From: Tubiluchus corallicola
Taxonomy: Eukaryota > Priapulida > Priapulimorpha > Priapulimorphida > Tubiluchidae
Assembly: GCA_030141605.1 (NCBI GenBank)
Contig: JAQGDQ010002368.1
Coordinates: forward strand, 560,001-620,000
Length of the DNA: 60,000 nt
Direction: 5' to 3'
The notes under the pieces are model-generated. The model had not been told where the DNA came from, made no database searches, and saw nothing but the letters and a program-made list of their open reading frames with translations. A program made the translations under genes and the position numbers. Below are positions 36,001 through 48,048 of this stretch, in pieces (position 1 is the stretch's first letter; each line of letters opens with the position of its first letter).

Positions 36001-39000
36001 CCATCAACTGCTGAGGGTGCCCATCAACTGCTGAGGGATTTCCAGGTTTCCAAACAGCTCTTTATATTAGAATGAAAGATATAGCTAAACAATGCTTCAT
36101 TGTAAAAAGGCCAAAATAAAATATCAGCAATAAATGACTCAAATTTGATGAAACTCACAATAGCAATAATAAAGACTCTGATTGTATAATAGTAAAAGTA
36201 ACAATACCGAACCATTGATGGTGTCATACAATCGTTGTATGAGTTGCACAACTGTACTTTTTCCACAACCACTTGGACCTACCAGTGCCACGGTTTGTCC
36301 ATTCTCAACTCTCAAATTCAGACCTTTCAGCACCTGAGGCACAAAATAAAATTTGTAGTTTAAAGTTTCATTTTCTCAATAACTCTCAACCCAATAATAG
36401 CAAAAGGGTTGTGCAAAAATTAAAAAAATGAAACCAAACCAAATCCAAACTGAAACTTTCTAAATATTGTAATGGAAATTTTGCAAGCATCTGAAGTAAA
36501 TTTACAATTGCACAATGTCGGTCTGAGCCATTTTAAAGGCTCATCATAAATGCAAATGGACTGACTTGCCAAAACGTGAATTAGCTGTGTTCAATCTACT
36601 ATAATAATGAAATTATGGGGTCTTTACAAAGTAAACCGTGGACTGAAACTGTGGCTCAGTGGTCAACTGGGCTTGGTTTTTGCACATCCCTAATTAGTAA
36701 TGTACAGGTAGTTAAAAACAGTACAATGGCATACTGATGCACAAGTCATGACATAAAATCACAAAAATGGTAAATCGAATGCTAACAGGAAATATTTTGA
36801 ACTTCTAAAGGAAATATTTTGAGCGAAGAAAGCTTTAACAACTAACCTTTACATCAGGCCTAGACGGATACTGAAAATGCACATCCTTAAATTCAATATT
36901 CCCTACAATATTGGAAGGTTTTTCACCTGATGTAGATTGTGAATCTATGACTGGAACCTATAAATAATAACACTGCCATTATAACTACTAATGAATTAAA
37001 AAATATATCACTGTCAGCAAAGCAACATTCATCACATGCAGTATACTTAACCTAAATAATACTTTTGAATGTTGATAAGCTAAATCACTTATGAGACTGC
37101 TCAGTCATTGTTAAAATGACATGAATTAGCTTAAACTATAGACATTTGCACACGCACTCTATAAATTTTGACATTAAGGAATGCATTAGTCTCAACAGAC
37201 ATCATTTTGATTTTTGGGAGACAATACAATATACATTTCTAAAACCACAAAAATACTGCCAACAACATCATTCTGGTAACTGGGAATATTAGTTACAACA
37301 TAAAAATACTTGCAACAAAAGTCATTAATAAATTAATGATTCACAAGACAATCACAACATCTTTGCAACTCAAGATATTACAGCAAGCCCTGCAAATATA
37401 GTCATAACACTTTAATCATGTCTCAGTGAGTATATGTGGTCAGTATAAGAGAGAACTTTTGTAAATGAAAAATAATTTGTAATAAAGTGGTAATAAAAAT
37501 ATCCTATATGAAATGGTATGACAATACAGATCAGTAAGCACTACCTGAATGACTTATCAAGAAGGAACATAAAGTTGCAAGAATTGTCTCACAGATGAGT
37601 TAAAAAAGTGAAGTACATAATTATTTTGAAATATTTTTGAATGACAAAAATCAGCTCCAACTGACACTCTTTAACTTAAAACTTTGATTTGCCCACCCAT
37701 AATTATCACCACACCACATATCGGGTATCTGGGGCTATTATACGAAGAAAAAATGAAATTGCTTAGAAATTACCATACTGGATTAACCATAGGAATGTGC
37801 ATAAATGCCAGAAGTCATTCCCTTAGATTCTTTTAAAGAAACAGAAATTTAAATCAGCAAGTCAAAAAAACAAATGCCATAAAATATTTTGTATATCTCC
37901 ATTGTTAAAATTACAAGTGCTCACATGTCCATCATTTTCAATGCAAACTAGATGAAGGCATTTTTTTCCAACAGCCGATATACCTATTACTTCTTTATGG
38001 AATATCTAGTTCCAGCACTTAACAATTTTTGCTTTCAATTTTTCTGTATCAAACATCTCTGTGCAACTTTGGGTACACTCTCTTTCAGGAATTTCAGATA
38101 CCACAGTCCAGAGGATTAAGTCCCATTTTTTCCTAACAACTTGACAATAAATCTTTATTGGTGTGTTATCTTTTGTGGTGAAAACCAAGATGTAAACTGT
38201 TTAATTTCTTTGTTGTTTTGCTGCAATTTATTGAATGCTTTATACATGAATGTGATTGTTTTTTCAATTGATGAATAGCTGATATTGTGCATTTAAATTT
38301 TTAACATACAAAAGCTTTTCGGCTACAACTTAAACTTAAACATCGCTAAAGCCAGTGGTTCCCAAAGTAGGGGTAAATTACCCCCCGGGGGTAATATGGT
38401 TTTTTTGGGGGGGTAACGGGCACCCCTCCGAAAATTTTTAAAACTTCGCTCGGAATGCATTTTACGTAGTTTTCTTCCAAAACAATACAACAACAACACC
38501 TGGAAATTTATTTATGTCACGAGCAAACATAAATAATTTTGCTTGCTTGTGGCATATACGTGTGTTTGCTTTTTGAGTTGGAGATGTAGTACTAGGTGGG
38601 GGGTAATGGACACGACCGGGTTTCCCGATTTGGGTAACGGTCCGAGAAAGTTTGGAAACCACTGGCTAAAGCCAAAAATATGTAGCTCTCACAGGCAAAA
38701 GTTAATGTATTGTAACACCATGAAATTTCAACTTTTTAAGGCACTTGCTTCTAATGTTATTGCAGTCTCAACATTGGCCCATTTCTTCTGTGCCACCAAA
38801 AATATCTTAACTACTTCTCTAACATTGCAATTAGAAAATCAGGAAACTTGTCTAATTTATCAGCCACAAAACTTAAGTATTTAAAAACAATTTAGATTAA
38901 TTTATTAAGCTTCAAAATGGTAAATCTGGAAAACAGAAAATGTAAATTTCTGGAAATAACTTAACACACCGTGTCTATTATCTCATACACTTTTGAAGCT

Positions 39001-42000
39001 GCACCTCGTGCATTAGCAAAATCTGACAACGGAGCTGCTGCATGGCCCATGGCAAATGCGCCTATCATGACAGCAAAGAATACCTGAAAAATTACAGTTA
39101 GTTTATTAAACTATAAAATAGGTTGCAAATGAGGCAAAAGAAAAATGAAGCTATTTTAAATTAGCTCACTAATTTTCAAAATCATAACATGGTTTACAAA
39201 ATTCAGTTTCACGTACATTACAAAAACTAACAAAAATATAACTCCTCGGTGATTTTAATCAGATTGATAAATCCAGCATGAGAGAACAATCTGACACTAT
39301 TCTTCTGTCAATGAATTTGTCATCTTTCACAAAATGAGCAAGTTAACTTTATACCGTCATAAGTGTACCAGCTGTGTATTCCGGATCTTCTCTTACAAGT
39401 CTGGAACCATACCAAAACGCCAAAGAGTAAACGCAGAAAATAAGCATCCATGTTAAGCCAAGCCCTGTTCCAGTAGTTAACCCTTTCTGTATTCCAATCT
39501 TCTTTGCATCAGCTAAATTTTTTTCATATCTGCATCCAGAAAGCAGAAAACATGTTGAATTTATATACTTACAACAGTATAGTATACATTTAAAAATAAT
39601 TACTTTCAGCACAGCATGATAAAACGAAGTCAATTTTGCAAGGCATTACAAATGTAGGCCAATTTCTTATGAATGGTAGGACAACAAGGTTATCAAGTGT
39701 ACATAGTCAAAGCAGAATTTTGTAAAATCACGTATTTCATTTAATAATGTGTCTAATTTCGGCATTTTATTAAAGAAACACAAAACAAAGACAGCAATGG
39801 CACCTCAGGAGCTTAACCATACTGCTGGCTAATCTTCAACGAGGTAAATGACATTACATGTATATATATATTCCTTAATTGTTCAAAGGCGTTAAGCTTT
39901 TCTCATCCAGAAACAGATTTTTTTGTAATAAATTTACAGGGATATATTGAAATTATACAAGAGAGAAAGTCTAATATGCATTTCTGTCTTTTTCTGAAAA
40001 TGCAAGTAAAGCCTGCATATAGGTCTTGATGTAATAATTTCATTAATTTATAGTCAGAATCATTTTAACAAAATTTAGCATTTCCTTTACCTGTGTCAAA
40101 TCCAGATTATTAAAACAAGAAAATGCTCTTTTTTATAAGTTTCAGATTAGAAAGCCTCTTTCATAATATTTTGTTACTTCTTTTAACCATCTATTACTTT
40201 TAAAGATAGTCTTAATTACTACTACTTTACTAATTAATACAACATTATCTACCATGCCAATATGGCACATCATCTCAAAGAAGTTTGCATGCCGAAGCAG
40301 ATCAGGCTACAGTTAGACAAGGTGTCAAAAACATCTTTAGAACGAATGTACCATATGGTCCTTGCTTTGCTTAAAGTTTCTTACACATAGTAATAGTGCT
40401 TTAAAAAAAGTATAAAATTTTGAGACAAGAGTACTTAGTTAAGCATCTACTTGTAAATAAAACATCCTAAATAATTTATCTAAGAAGCTATGTAGCACCA
40501 TAGGTTTTTCGAAAATACGAGTGAAAATATATATTCACCCACCTTTCAGCTTCTTTGCGTTCTCCACCAAATGCTACAACAGTTCTTATTGACATGAACA
40601 CTTCTTCTGCTATTGCTCCAGCTTTCGCATAAGCGCTTAACTCTCTACTAGTCATTTCAGTAGCAAGCTGAAAACATGAAAAACCATAAAAACTGGAAGT
40701 CTCACTTATTAGACATACCTAATAAACATGGCATTATTATAAACCATTCAATGTACCTGAGATTTTTTTAATTGCTACAAAAAGCCGCACTTGTACAAAA
40801 CTAACCAACTGATGGCTTCAGAGTAGTTCATTGAAATTTTGAACTTGGCGGCAACTGTATAATAAAAAAGAAAAGCAATAATAGCTTCTATTGCTAACCC
40901 GCAATGCATAGTTACAACTCTAAATTAATTACAAGTTGACCTATGAATTGTAGCTTTTTGTTTCCTGCAAAATCAGCTGAACTAGAGACTTGTCAGCCAG
41001 ACGACAGACATGCTTCTTTCACCTTTTGCTTTAAACTTACTTGCACGTGGCTTTATATAAGTACCCATTCACAGATATTTAATTACCTAATGAGTTTTTC
41101 ACTCAACCTACGAATTTGTCAATGCGCTTTACTCAATAAATCATGATTTCGTATTAAATATTTCCTTCAAAATAAATCGTGCGAACAATTTTCATTAAGC
41201 CTTAGTCTACTAATATTATCCTTCTTTTATCTAGCAGCCCACAAAACCTTTGCAATGAATTTATTAATAATAAGAACACTTTTATTTGTAGCAAAAATTT
41301 GCTTATATTGAATACAATTGTAACTTCTTATCTGATGCCACCTACTATCTCCCATCCTCAAGAAATAAAAAAGTATTGGAGTAAAAATACAATATCGACA
41401 GAAAATAATTACATTTGCTAAAACTTCATAAGACGTAATTTCAATAAACATTCAACAAAAATTCAAGTAAACCATTTCAAACACGTTGTGGTCAGGTACA
41501 CGACTTATCACTTTGACCATACAAATTACACATAATCACACTGTTGTTTGACATAGTGATATGTATAAGTACACAAACAAACTATATTTTCGTACATGTT
41601 AACTACAATGCATTTGTTATATGATATGTGTAAAATAACAATAATAATTTAAAGGCAGAAATATTTTTTGTCTTTCCTGACACATACAACACAATAAATT
41701 TCATTTTACAAAATTGCAATCAGCTTGTGAACTCAACAGTAGTACTATAATCTAATAAAGAGCATCTGAACTTCTATCCCTGCATTTTTTAACTGGGATG
41801 GCCCGTAAATTCAATCAAGAGTGTTGATGTTCAGAAGTTAAAATATTACAAAGATAACCACTGAAATCATACCTTAGACATGAAGCCAGCTGCAATAGCA
41901 AGTAAAGGACTGACTGAGATAATGACCAGACTAAGCTTCCACCCCTTGACAAAGCCAATTATAAATCCTGTTAGACAACAGGTAGTCCATTGTACAAATA

Positions 42001-45000
42001 TTCCCAATTTGTCTCCCATTCCAGCCTGCATTTTTGCTACATCACTGAAATTATGCAAAATCAAAATTCAATGGTGATTTTGCTAGGCAATTTATTAGTA
42101 ATTTTAGGGTTCCTGTGCAACAGATAAAAATTCAGCGCTAGCAAGCAAACTTTAACAAAGTGCTACCTATTGCTGTTAGAAAGTCTTTAAATACCTTGGT
42201 TATGTTCCTTTTTAAATGGCAGGGAAATGTGTAAAAATTAATGACAGATTTCTTGAACCATTTAGGCTTCATAGTGAAGTCTCATTAAGGATCTATGGCA
42301 CTCAAAATTATAATTAATGAAATTGTCAGTCACTACAGTCTGATATTGTTTTAAAGGACGCAAATTTTCCCATAGTAGACCATGAGAAGCTATTTAAAAC
42401 AAACTTAAAGTGCGATATTTAAGTTGAAGATTTTAATCTAAAAAGCTGTTAGCAGATTGTTCATTTTAAGGCTTCAGAGATGTTCAGAGGCAACGAATAC
42501 AGATAAAGTTAAAGCATATATTACACACAATTGTCCCAATTAATTTAGGCAGTTGCTGCCTGGCACTCTAGTATTGTTGCTTTACAACCTAAAGAACTTG
42601 AAAAATGTCAACAAAGGGTGTGCAGAATGTCACAGTCTGTCAAGACAGAAAGTATCAAAATGCACCTGCTCATTTAAAACTGGAATTACTGAAAGAACGG
42701 CAAACTGAACTGTATTTAAAAATTCGAAGCAAATTAGAAAATTCAAGGCATGGCAATTTAATTCCAGCAGCAAGAGAACAAGCAGGCCTAAGATCGACTA
42801 GAAAGAAAGAAAAATATATTGAAGCAAAATAAGCAAAATGTAGAATTGATAGATGTTATACATCACCTTTACAATATTTAACTAGATTACTCAACGGCAA
42901 ACATTAAAGAAAATCAAGTGAAATTGTTTGGAAAATTTTATTAATTTTTTTTAATGGCTGACATGCATAACTCGTATTTGAACTGATATATGATTGTTTC
43001 TTTCAAACATGTACTTTTATGAAAGCTGTGTGGAAAATTAATATTGTTTAGCAAATTATTGTAGCCTTTTAATTTTATTTATTTACTTTACAATCTGTAA
43101 ATACCACAGTAAAATTCAGTTTTTTAACTGTAATCAGGGTTTGTTTTAATAAACTTACTTACTTACTTATTAATAGCTTCAAATTGCAAAATATTTTCTT
43201 TGTAAAAAAATAATGCCAAATTTTGAAACAGTCGGCACTTTTACCCTTCGAAATAGGAATGTGATGGCAAAAAACAAACAAACAAACATGAGCTTAGTGA
43301 TATGGATATAGACCAGAAAGGAGAACAGCATTTTAACTAAACAGTAATTTTTAGTTAACTACCGAGATTGTGCAAAAAAAAACAATAGCTTCCCAAAATA
43401 AAAGCAACTGAAAGGCTTACGAATCGTCAAAGATGAATCACTCACTAGCCCTCAAAATACAGCAATTAAGAAAAATGGTTCCCACAAAAAAGACAAGCCT
43501 TTCTTTCTGCCACATCTCTACATACACTTTCAAGAAATAAAAACAACATACTCAGATAATCTAGTGCTTAAACCACCAGAATGATGAATGTCAAACCATC
43601 CTATCTGTTGCCGCATGACGGCCTCAAAAAACTTCACTCGAATCACATTTATTTGCCTTTCAGCTGCCATAGCCCAGAATGAAACCTGTCATAAAATACA
43701 AATTTATTTCAAGGCATCCTAAATCACAAATAGACTTTTTAACAATTACTCTACAATTATTGCTTACATTTTTATAATTAAAGATCCTGATTATAATTAT
43801 ACTACCATCTGTACCTATAAGTATACTATTTCTTTATGAAGATAGATAAGAACAGACTAGATGACATCAGTAAGCTGATGCAGTCTTGGGTATGCTGACG
43901 AAAAATAGTAAACGTAAAAGTACAGCAAACTAAACATTTTTGCTACTTTAATAAAATAAAGTAATCTTAATATATCTAATTTATCTATTGGCAATTAAAC
44001 AGGCACCAAATTATGGATAAGCTTGTTCAATCTTAAGAAGTGCTAGTGTAACTCTTGATGTGCACCTGCATGTAGCCAAAAAGTAAAACACCCGCTCCAA
44101 TGGCGGCATAGTAAATGGAGAACATTCTCATCTGATCCATCAATGCATCTGAACCACAAATTTCATCCGGCTCATACGGTAGCTGACTGGTAAGATTTGC
44201 TGGCAGAGTGTCATACAACGAAGAATTTAGAAACTTATCCACACATGAACAATCATCTGCTGCCAGATTACATCCAAAAAGTTCGTTAAACCATTCTACA
44301 GATCTAAGAATATACAAAAATGCATCAATGTTTAACTGAAAGCCCAACTAAAACAGAAATGTCTGAGAAAATGAAAATTGAGAAACGGTACTGCTGCGTG
44401 ACATTGGCAATGAAGGACAAAGCCTCGATAAATTTTTAGTTCACAGTTTTAAATTTCAATTTTATCCAACGCTAATGTGTGATTTCACAAAATTGCCTTG
44501 GCATTATGACTGGGTTTAGCTTCTGCTACTCCAGTATAGCACTTACTTTTGCACAATGAGTTTCCATGAGGCAGGCACTTTTGTCTAACTAAACAGGTAT
44601 TGGCGATATGATGCAATACTAAAATTAGATTTCACAATATTTCTTAAGCATAAGTCATTCTTAGAAAACAAAACATTTTTTCTCTTTTAGCATTTTAGAA
44701 TGTAAATTATTTATGTAAATGTAAGAATGTAAGTCATTTATCTATATAGCATGCTGATACGAAGTGCTTCAGTATTAAGATATAATTGTTTGGTGATAAT
44801 TACAACTGGCAAGCAAGAAATAAGTTAATGCATCATTTTTGGACGATGAAGTAATAATTTAATAAAAATGTAAAGTCTGTCAAAATAGCATGAAGTCTCT
44901 TCTATGGTTACAGTTATTTTATTATAGTAATTATAACTATACATTATAAGGACTAAATTGCTTACCTCTCACCTCTTTATTTGATGTTTTTAAAAGTATA

Positions 45001-48000
45001 ATAATTAGCACTCATACAGCACACATAAGTGTAGCTGCAGCCTGCTCTATAAAGATGTGTATCAAATACCTGTTGCGCGATTCAAGACCTTCGACCAAAT
45101 AGTCTACTAAATTTGGCCATATTTCATTTAGTACAAAGGAGTCAGTCATATCTCCAAAAACAATAACCATCAAAGGTAAAGCTGCTCCATGGCATAATGC
45201 TCCAAAAGTGCCCAAAAACATGAACAACTTGTCCCACACATCAGCAAAACGAAACTATAACAAATTACAAAAAAAAAACACAAATAAAAGCTTGCTAGAC
45301 ATTATTTATTATTTTACTTGGCCATTTTATGCAACAAAGTTAGCAAATACAGGGAAAATTTTACTTTAAAAATGATTAGCGGTAACTGCTAATCAAAATC
45401 TATTTTGTATAGTAAGTTTTTTGTGCAGCATTTTTCAAAACAAGTAACTGTTATTACTTCTGCTTGCAAATTCGCATTTATTATGATAGGTTAATACTAC
45501 ACACATTAATGCAATAAAAAATGCAAAAAACAATAATTGATCTAGAAACATGATTATAAAATTATTTAAGATCGTTCTGTGAGGATCTTAAGGCGATTTT
45601 AAAAAATTTCGTAAATTTGTAATGTTCGAAGACCTTTTCAAGTGTTTCTGCACTTTTGTAAACAAATGGCAACAAATGCACAGCAATCAGCTGAAATTAC
45701 GTAGCAAAATGCTATGGGCTACCACATAACATTTTCACTGCAAATACACGAGACAATCACAAGCGCTTACACATAACTCTATAGAAGTCTCGCTCTTAAC
45801 CAGTGCATTTATAAAATAGTAGAAAACTAATGACATTGATTTACACTTTCTTTATAGGCAATACATTGTCCAAACTAGAAATTTACAATATTTTTTATGA
45901 ACAATATACCTATTGTATATTTCAATTATTTAGTTATGTACACAAGTTTAAAAACACACATAGTAGAACATTTTCTTAATTTGTTTGGTGTCGCAACACC
46001 TCCAAAATCTGTAGAACTAAAAGAGACAGTGTCCTTAGATTGGGTTAGAAACATCTAATACTAACAGTTACTATCCTAGCACTAAGCAGAATTGACACTG
46101 CACTATTTTAGACCTCTTCTAACTGACATATGAGCTACAGTTATTAAATGTGTTACAGTGAGCATCAAAACTTTTCTATTCAACACGTAAATGTTTAGTG
46201 ACACACTAAAGAGTAAGTGCAATAAATATGCATCATAGTGATTAACCTTTGCATCATTTAATAAATATGTACATGTCCAAATAAGTTGGAAGTTCTCTAC
46301 GATTTTTGTACAATGTGATCCGTAAAAAGTAATGAATTGTACATCTTGATGAAAGTGACCATGAATGTCCCTAACACTAGAATAATTCTTATTTAGTGGT
46401 TTATTTATTTTATTAGGTTACTCAATTACAGTTGCAAAATTTCATAATATTCTAAATGGCTTATACTAGGCACCATTGGATTTTTGCAATTATTGTAAAA
46501 ATTAAATCACAGTAGTAATCAAAAACATAAAAACTGCTCAATGCTCACTTAGGAAACGTTTTTCAACCTAAAATATAAGGCCAGATAGCTACAAAATGTT
46601 TCACCAAATACAATAATTCATTTAGCATTACAAACAGAGAAGCTTAACTAAAGAACGTTAATGATGTCTTTAGTTTTATAATTGAAATATCGATAACTAG
46701 TTCATCAGTTTCCCTACTTAAAAACATGGGTGTCTGTGATGACGAAGATGTGCTGCACATGTTTCCATGCGTACAGGGTGCCCAAAGTGAAACAAGTCAC
46801 AATGACGTTTGTTCAATGACTGTACTACATTGTTACTGTTCTCCCATGTTGTCATCACTCTTCAGTTGAAATTTATTTTTTGCAAATGGCAAGCAAATTG
46901 ATGCCACCCTGATGTGTTCTGACCAGCGAGTTTTCTCTTCAAGTAACTTGCCAAGCAAATCGTAAGCGAATTCAGACTAAAGAGCAAAACTTACTGTCAG
47001 ACACTCACTTCTCTATTTGCTGACAGAAGGGTTGAGCGTAATTCACAGAGGCATTCACACTAAACAGTAACTTTAAAGAAATCAATTCGTAGCAACTGTC
47101 AGGGAGCTTGAAATTTCTTGCTGACTGTAACTCACAATGTAGAACTTTCACACTTGTGAGTTTACTTTCAAAAAGAAAACTCACTAGTCTGAATGCACCA
47201 TTGGCAAATGAAACTAACAAAAGTTGTCCTACAAGCTAGTGACTTGGCAGTCATTGTCAGTTCTCTTTTACTTTTTGAAAGGGGCAATTAGAACAATTAA
47301 GACTAGGGATATAATTAGATTTAGACTGCCATAACTACAAGCACATAAAACGAAAATGTATATTTACCAAATGAAAAACCCCCACTGGCACCACGTCTTC
47401 TTTTTTTTCTTCTTTTTCTTCCTTGTCGTTTTCTTTTTCAGCAGGAGTCCCAGAAGGAGCCACCTTTCCGGGCCCATTTTTTAAAGGCATCTTTTCCGGG
47501 GTGCTGAAAAGACTGCTCGTCTGAGAAGGGGTGTTAATAGGACTGCAAATAAGTGACATCATTAACACGATGCAGGCAAATTTACTGTTTGAATCACAAT
47601 ATTCAAAATGATTAGTTTTGATCATTTTATCAAAAAATTCTTGCAGTTAATTAATTATGAAGCACACTTTCTTTAGTTTAAAAACTTTTTCAAAACTTTT
47701 TAATTTAGTATAGTTTACTCACTAATTGCTAGCAGTATCGTACAATGTAAGTGGAAGGGCTGAACATACACAACCATTAATTATATGTACTTCAAACTCT
47801 TTCTTTTAAGCTTTATTTCAATTGTACCATTTAGGTTTATAAGTATAGTTGAATTTAATTTACAGTTGCGAATTTGTTATACTAATTGCTTTTTACTAAA
47901 TTTCATATATATCATGCATGACAAATAAAGATGACTATTATTTTATGTATGTATTATTTCAATAAATCGCGCTTTACCTGTAATTAGAGCCATTCATCAA

Positions 48001-48048
48001 TTTTTCACCTGGCGGTTCTTCTGAATTCAACGCACTTATAGTCGACAT
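24026..48048 (-). CDS. ABCB1-like: ABCB-type full transporter (P-glycoprotein/MDR-like)
   Basis: An ATP-driven plasma-membrane exporter of lipophilic compounds, by family. Exons in transcript order: 48048-47978, 47542-47368, 45254-45070, 44303-44066, 43685-43552, 42044-41873, 40667-40543, 39529-39355, 39083-38970, 36957-36847, 36333-36208, 35885-35682, 35171-35001, 34865-34704, 34505-34317, 32258-32106, 31930-31826, 31503-31342, 30677-30474, 30041-29941, 29263-29123, 28566-28410, 27871-27674, 27073-26867, 25315-25169, 24247-24026. The sum is 4149 bp (1382 residues; usual about 1280). The N-terminus is extended, with a Lys/Glu-rich block. Order is TMD1-NBD1-linker-TMD2-NBD2. NBD1: GPSGCGKST (~520), [34 protein letters not shown]2: GSSGCGKST (~1167), [31 protein letters not shown]. 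Both ATP sites look competent. The first extracellular loop carries NSS and NLT glycosylation sequons. The start ATG precedes [13 protein letters not shown]; the assignment within ABCB is by overall similarity. Confidence 0.95.
24340..24598. repeat. diverged tandem duplications in the last ABCB gene intron
   Basis: Two pairs are visible. A word like ttgtaccaagtgtacttgca recurs about 77 bp later as ttgtaccatgtgtacctgca. Next, a unit of about 31 bp (tatttaactagttgagtcct-like) is repeated head to tail at about 24535-24597. Neither looks like a transposon end. Confidence 0.75.
29677..29745. repeat. compound (CAA)n-(AC)n microsatellite
   Basis: About nine CAA units run into an interrupted AC/GC-rich dinucleotide tract in an ABCB gene intron. 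Confidence 0.95.
31173..31214 (-). other. possible 42-nt in-frame cassette exon of the ABCB gene
   Basis: On the minus strand a good acceptor (aacttccag) and a strong donor (gtaagtaa) bracket 42 bases that encode [14 protein letters not shown]. Both flanking exons join in phase 0 here, so inclusion would add 14 residues without a frameshift. The family protein normally runs directly from DASNVQG to ATGARLG, so the constitutive transcript should skip it. It may be a chance match, an exon-duplication relic (compare VYFFGISG in the exon before) or an alternative exon. Confidence 0.3.
34160..34242 (-). mobile_element. hAT-like element end (solo or decayed)
   Basis: The sequence atcggatcggatcgg...atcggtatcggatcg...atatcggcacatctctg has the nested ATCGG words and the cagagatgtgccgat terminus (minus strand) common in hAT elements. 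I could not find the partner end, so its extent is unknown. It lies in an ABCB gene intron. Confidence 0.45.
34243..34268. repeat. short pentamer repeat (TCTAG-like)
   Basis: About five head-to-tail units of tagtc/taatc follow the hAT-like end. Confidence 0.7.
35999..36037. repeat. 20-bp exact tandem duplication
   Basis: gcccatcaactgctgagggt is followed at once by a second copy lacking the last base. It lies in an ABCB gene intron between the Walker A exon and the Q-loop exon. Confidence 0.95.
38353..38664. mobile_element. hAT-like MITE with perfect 8-bp target duplication
   Basis: The ends cagtggttcccaaa and tttggaaaccactg are inverted repeats typical of hAT (Charlie-type) elements. Both sides carry the identical 8-mer gctaaagc (38345-38352 and 38665-38672). 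The element is 312 bp, has no coding capacity, and holds C/G homopolymer runs unusual for this AT-rich DNA. It lies in an ABCB gene intron. Confidence 0.93.
42540..43169 (+). mobile_element. possible retroposed fragment ending in AATAAA-(CTTA)n
   Basis: A 75-codon frame (42605-42832; charged, ending KKEKYIEAK) is antisense to the ABCB gene in one of its introns. About 315 bp later comes AATAAA (43148-43153), then three or four cttactta units. An open frame, a UTR-like spacer, a poly(A) signal and a simple-repeat tail suggest a 5'-truncated retrotransposon or retroposed gene end. I do not recognise the protein. Confidence 0.35.

Noticed and set aside
46915-47260. Facing gaattcagacta and tagtctgaatgcacc words that suggest a MITE
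   Set aside because: The pairing is short and interrupted; not enough to define ends.
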